A DNA stretch of 26,405 bases from Elusimicrobia bacterium UBA4817 (GCA_002402375.1 DHFT01000018.1:1-26405), one strand, 5' to 3'; positions 8,233 through 17,086 are shown, counted from the stretch's first letter. Program-made: numbers and translations. Notes: a model not told the origin generated them from the letters alone.

Positions 8233-8372
8233 TCGCTCGCAAGCAAATTTTTTTGAGACGCTCGTTAGAGCTCGCTCTGCAATTTGCCCCTAAAGGGACT
8301 TCCTTTGGTCGCTCCTGTAGGGTATATGTCGCAAATTGAGGCTCTTCAAAAATTTCTTGCTTCGCTCCGGGG
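8230..8372. repeat. dispersed hairpin element, copy A
   Basis: An intergenic element with nested stems. It begins at the TAG stop codon of the preceding gene (TAGTCGCTCGCAAGCAAAT) and ends just before the next gene. The outer arms are 8234-8262 and about 8339-8368, pairing GCAAG with CTTGC and AAATTTTT with its complement. The inner stem is CAATTTGC (8280-8287) with GCAAATTG (8331-8338), and the tip holds AAAGG-GACTT-CCTTT (8292-8306). It is homologous to the copies at 18759 and 21713, with compensatory stem changes. Confidence 0.8.
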
Positions 8373-8379
8373 GTAGAAA

Positions 8380-9123
8380 ATGAATAAAATGAACATTAAA
8401 AAAAGATTGTGTAAATGGTTTTACCTTTTACCTTTTACCTTTTACCTTTTACCTGCCTTTTTTACCGGTTGTGCCGGATTTCCTATTATCGGTAAAAAAA
8501 CAACCGGAAAAATTACGACCATCAACGAAAATTTTAGTCCCGACCGTCTGACCGATTTGGCAGTTATCAAAAAACTTGCAGGTTACAAAAAATTTTTATT
8601 TATCTCTAATGCCAATTATACCGACTGGTTTGAGGGTTTTTTAAGAGGTGAAATTGTCGGCGAAGACGGAGTTCCAGTGGCAAATATTCAAATTATGGTT
8701 GACGGCATCGGTTTTGAAAATGCGGTGACAGATGTCAACGGCATCTATAAAATAAGATTTTCAATTCCTATCGTAAAAGGTCTCGCCGATGCCAACGGAA
8801 AACTGATAATTCATCCCAAGTGGGAATCGGAGTTGGAAATAAAGGGTTCTTCGTATCAGCCGGCAGTTAAAGATGCTCCGTTTAGAATTTATTACAACGG
8901 GAACGCCGGCGGTGTTGTTGCCTTAAATGAAGGAAAACTTCCTCCAAAAATTGTCGTCAAAAAAATAACGCTCGGACAGTATAAAACAGAAACCAAAAAG
9001 AAAGAAGCGGCTGAAAAACCAACTGAAAGCCCGGCAAAAAAACAGGACAAACCTGCTCCGAAGAAAGAAGATACCGGCTTCGGCGATGACCTTTTCAAAC
9101 AATTAGAAAATTTTAATAAATAA
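8380..9123 (+). CDS. lipoprotein with carboxypeptidase-regulatory-like domain
   Basis: A 247-residue predicted lipoprotein of unknown function. The signal peptide ends at the lipobox FTGC (about 29-32). A domain at about 85-130 (LRGEIVGEDGVPVANIQI ... TDVNGIYKIRF) has the look of a carboxypeptidase-regulatory-like beta sandwich, often found on surface or envelope proteins. The C-terminus (about 205-240) is a Lys/Glu/Pro-rich low-complexity tail ending in an amphipathic segment. ATG 8380 is used here, but the ATG at 8389 is equally possible; a GGGGGT lies upstream. The hydrophobic core of the signal peptide is encoded by five perfect TTTTACC repeats, so expression may be switchable by slippage. 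It is the last gene of the flbD run and converges on the DUF2148 gene. Confidence 0.78.
   Translation: MNKMNIKKRLCKWFYLLPFTFYLLPAFFTGCAGFPIIGKKTTGKITTINENFSPDRLTDLAVIKKLAGYKKFLFISNANYTDWFEGFLRGEIVGEDGVPVANIQIMVDGIGFENAVTDVNGIYKIRFSIPIVKGLADANGKLIIHPKWESELEIKGSSYQPAVKDAPFRIYYNGNAGGVVALNEGKLPPKIVVKKITLGQYKTETKKKEAAEKPTESPAKKQDKPAPKKEDTGFGDDLFKQLENFNK
8419..8453 (+). repeat. five perfect TTTTACC heptamers in signal peptide
   Basis: Five exact tandem copies of TTTTACC lie within codons for the signal-peptide core (YLLPFTFYLLP). This is the longest perfect heptamer array in the window. A change of one unit moves the downstream reading frame, which is the usual basis of contingency loci. Confidence 0.9.
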
Positions 9124-9133
9124 GAAGTTTCGG

Positions 9134-9664
9134 TCATTTCCTTTCAAAAAATATGTTTTTCCCGCTGGTTGCGAGGGGAATTCCGAATGCGATTTTTACA
9201 GTGTCACCAAACAGATTATTTTTTACCGCAGCATAACCAGCGGTGTACATAATTCTGTTGTCAATTCGGTTATCAGCAGCAACTGAAACCGCCGAGCCAA
9301 TAGCAATACCCAAATCGCCCGAATTATAGGCACAGATACCTTTTGATTCCTCTAATTTTTTGCAATTTTCAAATCCGCAAAATCCGCAATCAAGTCCGAT
9401 TGTAGAAATTTTTGTTCCGATTAAAACGAGTGCCGTCGCTTTTTTCACGCCCTCCGCATCTCTCAAAAATGTATTTGTCCTGTATCCGGTATTTGCAATT
9501 TCAACCATTTTTGCCGAGAGTTCGGAAATTGCTTTATCGGTAAGAATTATTGTTACGATGTTGTCAATTCCTCTTGCCTTTGGCGCTGTTCTTGCCGCAA
9601 CACACATTAAATTCGCCGTTGTTAAAATCCCATTTTTTTCCGCATCAATTGATTTGATTTCCAT
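9134..9664 (-). CDS. DUF2148 ferredoxin-domain protein
   Basis: A 176-residue protein of the DUF2148 family, found mainly in anaerobes and annotated as ferredoxin-like; no reaction is known to me. A cysteine cluster spaced CX2CX4CX9C (Cys93, 96, 101, 111: LDCGFCGFENC ... GICAY) suggests an iron-sulfur cluster. It is followed by the family's conserved GDLGIAIGSAVSVAADNRID and a C-terminal GIPLATSGKNIFFER. It starts at the ATG ending at 9664 with a strong AAGGAGG Shine-Dalgarno sequence, 10 bp behind the upstream membrane-protein gene, so it is co-transcribed with it. It is convergent with the lipoprotein gene, with only 10 bp between stop codons and no clear terminator. Confidence 0.88.
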   Translation of the reverse strand: MEIKSIDAEKNGILTTANLMCVAARTAPKARGIDNIVTIILTDKAISELSAKMVEIANTGYRTNTFLRDAEGVKKATALVLIGTKISTIGLDCGFCGFENCKKLEESKGICAYNSGDLGIAIGSAVSVAADNRIDNRIMYTAGYAAVKNNLFGDTVKIAFGIPLATSGKNIFFERK

Positions 9665-9674
9665 TTAAACCTCC

Positions 9675-10352
9675 TTAAAAAAACTTTTTCAAATGGGCCC
9701 ATTTCTTTATTTGCTTATGAATTTCAGTTCCTTCAATATATTCAGGATATTCAGTATTGTGCCAGTATATTAAGGTATCATATGCAAAAAATGTGGATGG
9801 ATGTCTACCAGCCATAAGTTCAAATGTAGTAAGTTTATCTTTTTTGTAAGGTCTTCTGTATTGAAACATGCTTGGTTTTTCAATGCCCGCTTTTGGAATT
9901 TTTGTCAGATATTCAGGAATAAGTTCTGACAGTTCTTCAGGATAATTTTTATTGTCACTATAATATTTTTCAAGTGCAGAAATAATAATATTACCATTTT
10001 CCATTACTTTTTCAATTTTATTTTCAAAATAGATATGATTAATCTTTACATTGATTATAACACTTAAAAGTATCAGTGAAAAAGCAAAAGCAGTAATCCA
10101 TCTGTCTTTTCTGTAATTTTTAGTAGTTACCAATCCCAATAAAAAGAAAACGAATATCGTGGGAATACTAAAAAACCAAAAAATCATTGGAGTTGTAGCG
10201 AAAACAGTAATATCTTCAATGATAGGAATGTCATATAATTTTATAATGGGAAATTGAACAAATATAAAAAATAATCCATACCAGAAAGCAATTTTTACTC
10301 TTTTGTATGAGTAAATATCCTTTATAACCTCTAAAAAATTTTCCCAAAACAT
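9675..10352 (-). CDS. membrane protein with pseudopilin-like C-terminal domain
   Basis: A 225-residue protein of unknown function. Three hydrophobic segments (about 22-44, 54-75 and 88-105) are followed by a soluble C-terminal half. The segment GNIIISALEKYYSDNKNYPEELSELIP resembles the helix and loop of type II secretion G-type pseudopilins, which usually continue with a small beta sheet carrying YRRPYKK-like strands, as seen here. There is no prepilin peptidase site (Gly followed by a hydrophobic helix at the N-terminus), so it is not a pilin itself. It lies between PBP1A and the DUF2148 gene, 83 bp behind PBP1A. No Shine-Dalgarno sequence is visible at the start, which abuts a repeat. Confidence 0.65.
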   Translation of the reverse strand: MFWENFLEVIKDIYSYKRVKIAFWYGLFFIFVQFPIIKLYDIPIIEDITVFATTPMIFWFFSIPTIFVFFLLGLVTTKNYRKDRWITAFAFSLILLSVIINVKINHIYFENKIEKVMENGNIIISALEKYYSDNKNYPEELSELIPEYLTKIPKAGIEKPSMFQYRRPYKKDKLTTFELMAGRHPSTFFAYDTLIYWHNTEYPEYIEGTEIHKQIKKWAHLKKFF

Positions 10353-10354
10353 AT

Positions 10355-10430
10355 TTTTTTATCCGCGTAAATCAGCGTTGCTACTCGCTTCGCTTTCGTT
10401 TTGGCGAAGCGGGTCCGCGAATATCAGCGT
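10355..10430. repeat. spacer repeat with hairpin between PBP1A and membrane-protein gene
   Basis: Two similar units, TCCGCGTAAATCAGCGTTG and TCCGCGAATATCAGCGTTG, flank a hairpin with perfect 8-bp arms CGCTTCGC (10386-10393) and GCGAAGCG (10404-10411). The AATCAGCG unit type recurs at 19150-19220. No T-tract follows the hairpin on the minus strand, so it is not a standard terminator. Confidence 0.65.
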
Positions 10431-10435
10431 TGTTC

Positions 10436-12607
10436 CTAAAAGCCGCCTTCGGTATCAAGTCGGATTGCCGGAAGTACTGGCACTGCCCGGGTTGTGCCTT
10501 CCGTTAGACCGGTCAAAACCTGATGTTCAGTTTCATCATCCAGTTTTTTGACGACAGCGACACCTTTCCCGAATGAGAACTCTTTCGGTTCCGTCCCGCT
10601 TAAAAATGCTTCCAGATATGTTCCTTTCGGATTTCCAAGCGATAATAGTCCTGTCTGCGGGTCAATTTTTGCATAAGTAATATTTGAAGGCGTTGCGAAG
10701 TCAATAACGGGTTGACCTCTCAAAGCCGCCCGCATAAGTTCAGTCCAGATAGGGCAGGCAATCCGTCCGCCGGTCATTTTTTTACCTAATGTTCTGTGGT
10801 CGTCATAACCCACCCATACACCGCACACAAGTTGAGGGGTGTAGCCGATAAACCATGCGTCCTGACAATCGTTAGTTGTTCCCGTTTTTCCCGCCGCCGG
10901 TCTTTTTAATTGTTTCGCATAAACGCCTGTTCCGTGTTCAACAACTCCACGCAGAAGATTTGTCATCAAAAATGCCGTCTGGACGGAGAGCACATCTTTT
11001 TCCGTAGGATTATATTCCTCCAAAACCCTGCCTTTATTGTCTAAAACTTTTACAACCGAGTATGGAATTGTTTTTATTCCTGAATTTGCAAGGCATCCGA
11101 AAGCAGATGTCATTTCTTTCAGCGTAACATCCGAGGCGCCGAGTGCCAGAGAAATCGTTTCAGTAAGAGGAGATTCAATCCCGATCTGTTTTGCATAATA
11201 TGCAACTGTCGTCGGTCTGATTTTATCCGTTACTTTTATTGCGCAGATATTAAGAGAGTGTTCCAGTGCCTTTCTCAACAATACGAGTCCGTGAAATTTT
11301 TCCGAATAATTCTGCGGCTGCCACAGAACCCGTTCATTCGGTTTGTTGTTTTCAATCGCTTCCTTATCTTTTTCCAATAGTTTAGTAAGAAGATTTTTAT
11401 CCTGAACATCGGAAAAATCGGTCGTGTTTGACAAAAGTTCCCAGTCGATGCCCGTGTTATAATAGGTAATTGGTGAATCGTCAATAATTGAAGTGGGGGT
11501 AAAACCGTTTTCAATTGCGGCGGTATAAACGAAAACCTTAAATGCACTTCCCGGCTGTCTTTTCGCCTGAATTACCCTGTTAAACTGGCTTGTTTGAAAA
11601 TTTCGTCCGCCTACCAATGCGCGAATTCCGCCCGTTTTTACATCAAGACATAAAATTGCACCTTCAACAGTAACGGTGGATTTGGAAAGTTGGTCAAACT
11701 CCGAAAGTTGCCTCTCAAAAATTTTTTCTGCGTTTTCCTGAATTTTCTTATCAAGCGTCGTGTAAATTTCAAGCCCGCCCTGGTATAACATGCTTCCGTA
11801 TTTTGACTCAAGCGTCTGCCTGATGTTGTCAATAAAATGAGACGCTATTTTTGTAGCGATTTGAGGCGGCATCAGAACGATGTTTTTTTCTTCCGCTTCT
11901 TTTTTCTGCTCGTCGGTGATAAATCCGACATCACGCATCCGCGTTAAGACGGTCGCCCTTCTCTGAATTGCCTTTTCCGGATTCTTAAAAGGCGAATATG
12001 CCGACGGCGCTCTCGGAAGTCCCGCCAAAAGCGCGCATTCTTCAAGAGATAAGTCGGAAACATTTTTTCCGAAATAAACCTTTGAGGCGGTAGCGATACC
12101 GTAAGCGCCGTTGCCGAAATATATCTGGTTCAGATACATCTCCAGAATTTCGTATTTTGAATAATCCCGTTCTAACTGAATCGCCAGAATTACTTCTTTA
12201 ATTTTTCGCGCCAGCGTTTTCCGTCTCGTCAGAAAAATCACCTTTGCAAGTTGCTGGGTTATCGTTGAACCGCCTTCCGCTATTCCGCCGGCTTTAATAT
12301 TGGAAATAAAAGCACCGACAATTCTGACGGGGTCAATTCCCCAGTGTCTGAAAAATCGGGTATCCTCTATGGCAATAACTGCGTTGAGCATATTTTGCGG
12401 TATTTGAGAAAGCGGCACAACAGTTCTTTTTTCGGTGAACAATTCGGCGATGAGCTCGCCGTTGATGTCGTAAATTTTGGTCGTCAGGGACGGCGTATAA
12501 CTTGAAAGCTGGGCGGGGTCGGGAATATCGCCGAGATACTTTGTCAGCCGCTCAATAAAAGCGAAAAACAAAACGATTATGCTTGCCAAAATAAGCCATT
12601 TTCTCAT
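10436..12607 (-). CDS. mrcA: penicillin-binding protein 1A (transglycosylase/transpeptidase)
   Basis: Class A penicillin-binding protein that polymerises and cross-links peptidoglycan at the outer face of the inner membrane. The 723 residues carry an N-terminal anchor (about 3-19), then the GT51 transglycosylase domain with catalytic Glu81 in EDTRFFRH and the GGSTITQQLAK motif (112-122). The transpeptidase domain has the serine in SAFK (Ser354), the SLN motif in LEHSLNICAIKV and KTGT in AAGKTGTTND. It is divergently transcribed from the yfhO-like gene, from a promoter whose -10 box is 6 nt from the ATG. It stops with TAG before a repeat-bearing spacer. Confidence 0.96.
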   Translation of the reverse strand: MRKWLILASIIVLFFAFIERLTKYLGDIPDPAQLSSYTPSLTTKIYDINGELIAELFTEKRTVVPLSQIPQNMLNAVIAIEDTRFFRHWGIDPVRIVGAFISNIKAGGIAEGGSTITQQLAKVIFLTRRKTLARKIKEVILAIQLERDYSKYEILEMYLNQIYFGNGAYGIATASKVYFGKNVSDLSLEECALLAGLPRAPSAYSPFKNPEKAIQRRATVLTRMRDVGFITDEQKKEAEEKNIVLMPPQIATKIASHFIDNIRQTLESKYGSMLYQGGLEIYTTLDKKIQENAEKIFERQLSEFDQLSKSTVTVEGAILCLDVKTGGIRALVGGRNFQTSQFNRVIQAKRQPGSAFKVFVYTAAIENGFTPTSIIDDSPITYYNTGIDWELLSNTTDFSDVQDKNLLTKLLEKDKEAIENNKPNERVLWQPQNYSEKFHGLVLLRKALEHSLNICAIKVTDKIRPTTVAYYAKQIGIESPLTETISLALGASDVTLKEMTSAFGCLANSGIKTIPYSVVKVLDNKGRVLEEYNPTEKDVLSVQTAFLMTNLLRGVVEHGTGVYAKQLKRPAAGKTGTTNDCQDAWFIGYTPQLVCGVWVGYDDHRTLGKKMTGGRIACPIWTELMRAALRGQPVIDFATPSNITYAKIDPQTGLLSLGNPKGTYLEAFLSGTEPKEFSFGKGVAVVKKLDDETEHQVLTGLTEGTTRAVPVLPAIRLDTEGGF

Positions 12608-12642
12608 AATTTAATTATATCTTTGAATAACCTACTTGTCAA
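12608..12642 (-). promoter_or_regulatory. PBP1A promoter, leaderless
   Basis: On the minus strand TTGACA (12642-12637) and TATAAT (12619-12614), both perfect, are 17 bp apart. The -10 ends 6 nt before the PBP1A ATG (TAAATT) and no Shine-Dalgarno sequence is present, so the mRNA is probably leaderless. The -35 overlaps that of the divergent yfhO-like promoter. Confidence 0.8.
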
Positions 12643-12670
12643 GTGATTAAAAATTTGGTAAAATCACAAT
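12636..12670 (+). promoter_or_regulatory. yfhO-like gene promoter, leaderless, sharing -35 with PBP1A
   Basis: TTGTCA (12636-12641) and TAAAAT (12659-12664) are 17 bp apart, and the -10 ends 6 nt before the ATG at 12671 (CACAAT). There is no Shine-Dalgarno sequence. The -35 occupies the same base pairs as the minus-strand TTGACA, so only one polymerase should bind at a time. Confidence 0.7.
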
Positions 12671-14755
12671 ATGCGGAAAAATGCGGTTGTGATTTTATTT
12701 TTTCTGGTTTTGACTTTTATTTTTCTTCCGAAAATTTTTCTGATGACGCACCTTCCGATAACACCCGGTCTCGGCGGCAGCGACATCACCGACCTGAATT
12801 TTCCTTACAGACATCTTCTGTCAAAATCCTTGAAAAACCTTGAAATTCCCGTCTGGTCTGATTTAATCTGGTGCGGATACCCGCTTCACGCGGAAGGCCA
12901 GGGCGGTTTTTTTTATCCGCCGAACATTTTAATTTTTTCCGTTTTGCCGTCAGACATCGGTTTCAATTTGAGCATAATCCTCAATTTTGTATTGTGCGGG
13001 TTTTTCGGTTTTTTGTTTTTCGGGGAAATCGGGCTTAAAAAACAAACGGCGGTTTTTTCTTCGGCGCTCTTTTCCTTTTCCGGATTTTTCTTCTGCCATA
13101 TTCAACATTTAAATATGCTTAACTCCGTTATATGGTTTCCGCTGATTTTTTATTTTATTGAAAAATTTCTGAAAAGCGGTAATTATAAAAATACCGTCGG
13201 TGCGGGCGTTTTATTCGGGGTTCAGATTCTTGCCGGCTTTCCGCAGTTTGCGTATTACACTTTGATTTTTTCGTTTTTATATCTTTTTTTGAATCAAAGG
13301 CAGAAACTGGTTGAAAGAATTACCGCTTTTTCAATTTTTCTGCTCGTCGGACTGGGGATTTCCGCGGTTCAGTGGCTTCCTACTTTGGAACTTGTTAATT
13401 TTACGGCACGGAAAGTCGGTTTTGCAAAAGACCCCGCAAGATGGTGGTGGTCATATAACTTTTCCGATTTGATAACTTGGATATTCCCTTTCAAATTCGG
13501 CTCACCGTTTGATAATTCTTTCAATAAACCGCATTCAATTTTTATAGAGAACTCTTTTTATATCGGTAAAATCGCTTTTGTTGTCGGGTTAATCGGATTA
13601 TTTTCAAAATTCAGAAAACATATTTTTTTTGCTTTAACTATCTTTTTAACTTTTATTATTGCACTTTCATCGTCGCTTGGAATTACAAATTTTCTTGATA
13701 TAATTCCCGGCTTTGAGCAGTTTCGTCTGCATCAGCGTCTTTTAGTTTTTGCTGTTTTCTCGCTGTCTTTGTTTTTCGGAATCGTTATTGATAAATGGAA
13801 AAATAACTTTGTAAAATATTTATTTTTCGGATTGGTCGCCGCCGAATTATTTTATTTTGCAAACAAGCAAAATGCTTTTTATAAAAGAGATGAATGGCTC
13901 TCATCACCGCCCATAATAGATTTTCTGAAAAATGATAAATGCCTTTACCGGGTGTGGTCGGTGAATTCTTACAATTCTGCCGTATCGTCGGCAAAAGGTT
14001 TTTCCGGTGATTTAAAACCTTTTTATAATTACAGAAATTTTTTACAACCCAATTCAAATATGATGTGAAATATTCCCGCTATTGAAGGCCACGGCGGTCT
14101 TCGCCCAAAAAGATTTTATGAAATCTGGGACGAAATGATGAAAAGGGGAATCGGTTTGGAAACATTGAGATTTATCGGGTTCGCTGGCGGAAAATATGTG
14201 CTCACAACATACAATTTACCGCCGCAATATCTCACGCTTAAAAAAGAATTTGAATTTTATAAAAATTTACCGACGATAAAACTTTATGAAAATAAACTTT
14301 TTATAGAAAGAGCATTTTTTGTTAATACTGTGGTTGTTTTATCATCTGAAAAAATAGTTGAACAAATGTTCCAAAAAGATTTTAATCCTAATAAGACAGT
14401 TATATTGGAAGAACCGCCCTTTAAGAATTATTATGCGGGTAAGGGTTTTGCTGATATAAAAAAATATTCCGAAAAAGAGATTGAAATTGAGGCAACATCT
14501 TCCAACGGCGGGTTTCTTGTTCTAACGGACACTTTTTATCCGGGCTGGAGTGTCTTTGTTGACGGCGAAAAATCAAAAATTTGTCGTGCAAATTATATTT
14601 TTCGTGCAGTTGAAATTCCAAAAGGGAACCACATTGTTAGATTTGAGTATAAGCCAATCTTTTATGCTGCCGGAAAAATCGTGTCTGTGATTTCAGTTTT
14701 TTGCTTGATTTTTTATTTTCTTTTTGGTAGAATTAAAAAATATGAACTTAAATGA
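12671..14755 (+). pseudogene. YfhO-like membrane protein, interrupted by one in-frame TGA
   Basis: A large multispanning membrane protein of the YfhO type, a GT-C-like family whose members are linked to modification of cell-surface glycans. The first part (12671-14065) has many hydrophobic segments and the early loop GLGGSDITDLNFPYRHL. It stops at TGA 14066-14068, but the frame continues without gap through NIPAIEGHGGLRPKRF, a segment typical of this family, and on to 14755 with the usual soluble domain (TDTFYPGWSVFVDGE) and a last membrane helix. The whole would be about 694 residues. Only one base is wrong, so this is a fresh nonsense mutation, a sequencing error or, least likely, recoding. 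Its 3' end overlaps the tyrS start by 14 bp. Confidence 0.8.
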
Positions 14756-15905
14756 ACAACTGTTAAAAATAAAACGCGGCGCCGTTGAAATAATTTCGGA
14801 AGAGGAACTTACTGCAAAATTAAAACTTAACAGACCTTTGAGAGTTAAATTAGGCGTTGACCCGACCTCGCCGGATATTCATCTCGGACATACCGTCGTC
14901 ATAGAAAAACTTAAAACATTTCAGGATTTAGGACACAAGGTTGTTTTTATTATAGGCGATTTTACCGCCCGCATTGGCGACCCGTCGGGTAGAAGCGAAG
15001 CAAGACCTGTTTTAGGAGAAAATGAAATTTTGGAAAACGCAAAGACATATCAGGAGCAGGTTTTTAAGATTTTGGATAAGGAAAAAACGGAAGTAAGATT
15101 CAACAGCCACTGGCTTTATTCACTGGGGATTGACGGGCTTATGGAATTGGCGAAACATTCAACTGTTGCACAGATGCTCGCCCGCGCCGATTTTAATCAG
15201 AGGTATAAAAGCGGAAATGATATAACCATTCTTGAATTTTTGTATCCGTTATTGACCGGTTATGACTCAGTAAGCGTTAATTCGGATATTGAACTCGGCG
15301 GGACCGACCAGAAATTTAATCTTCTGATGGCCCGCGAAATTCAGAAGGATTACGGGCAGTCGCCGCAGGTTGTTATGACAATGCCGCTTTTAGAGGGTAC
15401 CGACGGCGTGCAGAAAATGTCAAAGTCCTACGGGAATTATATCGGGATTTCGGAAATACCGTCGGAAATCTTCGGCAAAATAATGTCAATTTCCGACGAA
15501 CTGATGTATAAGTATTACGAACTCTTAACACAGGAAAATTTATCCGATGTTAAAAAAGGACATCCGAAACAAATGAAGCAAAACCTCGCAAAAATTATAG
15601 TTACAAAATTTTATTCGCCGGAAATCGCCGGACAATGCGAAGAAGAGTTTAATAAAGTTTTTGCGTCAAAAGAATTGCCGTCTGAAATAGAAGAATTTAT
15701 TACCTCAAAAAAAGAGATAAAAATTTCAGAACTGCTTGTTGATGCGGGACTTACCGAAAGCAAAAAAGAATCGGAGCGTCTGATAAAACAAGGCGGAGTT
15801 AAAATCAACGAAGAAAAAATACCGGCAGATAAAATCATAAAAATATCCGGCGAACTTTTAATTCAGGTCGGCAAAAGAAAATTCAAAAAAATAGTAAGAC
15901 CATAA
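14742..15905 (+). CDS. tyrS: tyrosyl-tRNA synthetase
   Basis: Class I aminoacyl-tRNA synthetase charging tRNA-Tyr. From the ATG at 14742 the protein is 387 residues, a normal length for the long-loop (TyrZ-like) form. The HIGH-type motif is HLGH at 47-50 after [14 protein letters not shown] is at 225-229, and an S4 RNA-binding domain closes the protein (about 325-385: [20 protein letters not shown]). A TTG at 14724 in frame would add six residues, but the ATG fits the family N-terminus. There is no Shine-Dalgarno sequence; a TTGATT-17-TAGAAT pair ends 8 nt before the ATG, so a leaderless start is possible. It overlaps the end of the YfhO-like frame by 14 bp. Confidence 0.96.
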   Translation: MNLNEQLLKIKRGAVEIISEEELTAKLKLNRPLRVKLGVDPTSPDIHLGHTVVIEKLKTFQDLGHKVVFIIGDFTARIGDPSGRSEARPVLGENEILENAKTYQEQVFKILDKEKTEVRFNSHWLYSLGIDGLMELAKHSTVAQMLARADFNQRYKSGNDITILEFLYPLLTGYDSVSVNSDIELGGTDQKFNLLMAREIQKDYGQSPQVVMTMPLLEGTDGVQKMSKSYGNYIGISEIPSEIFGKIMSISDELMYKYYELLTQENLSDVKKGHPKQMKQNLAKIIVTKFYSPEIAGQCEEEFNKVFASKELPSEIEEFITSKKEIKISELLVDAGLTESKKESERLIKQGGVKINEEKIPADKIIKISGELLIQVGKRKFKKIVRP

Positions 15906-16030
15906 TGCCCGTTAATTGCAATAAATGTTGCATTTTGGTTTCGTGATGATAACTCCATAATTGAGTGAATTTGGTAGTAATATTTTTGAAGTGAAAATAC
16001 AAGTTTATTCCCAAATCTGGAGGAGCAAAA

Positions 16031-16489
16031 ATGAAAAAATTTCTGAAAATAGTTTCAATCGTTATAATCGTTCTTTATTTTATTGACTTGCGATACAGCA
16101 TTTATAGAATTCAAAACGAAATTGGTATTCCTTCAGTTTTGAATACTTTGTCAACCATACTTTCTTATGGCAAAAAACCTCTGGACGACCCAGCCCTTAC
16201 TCTAATTGAGAAAAAACATGAGAAAGCAAGGGATTATTTTGCAAAGAAGCAGTATGATGCGGCAATCAACGAGTGCTGGGAAATTCTTACTATAGACCCG
16301 AAAAATGTGCTGGCATTAGAGAGAATGGGTTCATGCTATTATCAGATGGGACTGAAAGACAAAGCGATGGCAACCTGGAAAAAAGTGCTTGAAATAGACC
16401 CGGCGAATAGGGATGTAAAAAAAATACTTAAAATGTTCGGTGGACGATCATTCTCAAAAACTGAACTTGATATAAAAGAAATAAAATGA
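16031..16489 (+). CDS. membrane-anchored TPR protein
   Basis: A 152-residue protein with one N-terminal membrane segment (about 4-19) and a tetratricopeptide pair at about 63-135: KARDYFAKKQYDAAINECWE, then LERMGSCYYQMGLKDKAMA and WKKVLEIDPANRDV. Such repeats bind partner proteins; the partner is unknown. Its ATG has a strong GGAGGAG Shine-Dalgarno sequence. It stands alone between tyrS (125-bp gap) and the Fic-like gene. Confidence 0.8.
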   Translation: MKKFLKIVSIVIIVLYFIDLRYSIYRIQNEIGIPSVLNTLSTILSYGKKPLDDPALTLIEKKHEKARDYFAKKQYDAAINECWEILTIDPKNVLALERMGSCYYQMGLKDKAMATWKKVLEIDPANRDVKKILKMFGGRSFSKTELDIKEIK

Positions 16490-16506
16490 TTTCAACTTCT
16501 AATTTT

Positions 16507-16550
16507 AGGGGAAATCGGCGGAAATCGGACGGAAATCGAATCGGAAATCG
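16507..16550. repeat. GGAAATCGG-type repeat tract
   Basis: Four AAATCGG-like units at 10-12 bp spacing (AAATCG at 16511, 16521, 16532 and 16544) lie just behind the TPR gene, ending in GGGACGTCCTAC. It lies in a 198-bp spacer with no other gene. The origin is unclear; it may be a degenerate repeat or a mobile-element remnant. Confidence 0.55.
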
Positions 16551-16687
16551 GGACGTCCTACATTTAATCGTTGACTTCTCCATATTTGAACGAATTTGAC
16601 AGTTATCATTTTGAACCGATTTTACCAGTTTATCTTTTATTAACCGGCTAATTTTTGAAACCATGATGATACAGATATAAAAATACG

Positions 16688-17086
16688 ATGAAGAAAATAA
16701 TTTATCCAACTCCAGAAGAAATAATTGAGTGTAACATTTTGGTGCTAAATATACTTAAAGTAAAGAAAGCAGATAAGCACGGAGTTTTGAACTACGGAAA
16801 AATTGTTGAAACAATAGAAGGGTGTAAAAATTTACAAGGAAACATTTATGATAAAGCAGTGTTTTTGCTGAAATGTTTAGTACAAAAACATCCTTTTGCA
16901 AGCGGGAATAGAAGAACCGCCTTTGTTGTTATAAAAAATTTTTTACGCATCAATAATGCTATGTTTAAAATAAAAGATGACCCTAAATATGCAAAGGTGC
17001 TGATAGGAATAAGGGAAAATTTTTACAGTGATTTGGAAATTGGGGGGTGGATTAAAAATGGGAAAATCCGGGAATTTAAACGATAA
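16688..17086 (+). CDS. Fic/Doc family protein
   Basis: A 132-residue protein of the Fic/Doc fold, close to the short death-on-curing toxins that modify target proteins with a phosphate or nucleotide group. The core motif is HPFASGNRRTAF (His68 on). It keeps the catalytic His and the Gly-Asn-x-Arg anion hole, but has Ser72 where Fic and Doc proteins normally carry an acidic, metal-binding residue. Start ATG 16688: no Shine-Dalgarno sequence, with a TATAAA box ending 6 nt upstream, so the transcript may be leaderless. A small gene overlaps its 3' end by 29 bp and may be its partner. Toxin activity is likely from the family but unproven. Confidence 0.8.
   Translation: MKKIIYPTPEEIIECNILVLNILKVKKADKHGVLNYGKIVETIEGCKNLQGNIYDKAVFLLKCLVQKHPFASGNRRTAFVVIKNFLRINNAMFKIKDDPKYAKVLIGIRENFYSDLEIGGWIKNGKIREFKR

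Noticed and set aside
7642..8453. Heptamer arrays as a CRISPR array
   Set aside because: Units are 7 bp, directly tandem, without spacers, and lie in coding sequence.
9360..9668. 102-residue plus-strand frame opposite the DUF2148 gene
   Set aside because: It is the antisense of a well-conserved gene with a strong Shine-Dalgarno sequence.
10386..10411. 8-bp GC-rich hairpin as terminator of PBP1A
   Set aside because: No U-tract follows on the minus strand, and similar repeat units flank it, so it is better seen as a repeat.
12643..12843. 66-residue frame over the start of the yfhO-like gene
   Set aside because: It begins inside the promoter, lies in the shadow of the real frame and matches no family.
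14066..14110. Selenocysteine insertion at the in-frame TGA
   Set aside because: The stem with the GGTCT loop is only 4 bp and the protein family has no known redox role; nonsense mutation or error is simpler.
14724..14741. TTG start for tyrS
   Set aside because: The ATG at 14742 matches the family N-terminus and the TTG lies within the candidate promoter region.
15917..15936. TGCAA/TTGCA hairpin followed by TTTT behind tyrS, as a terminator
   Set aside because: The stem is only 5 bp, AT-rich and the T-tract is broken by GG, so it is too weak to call.
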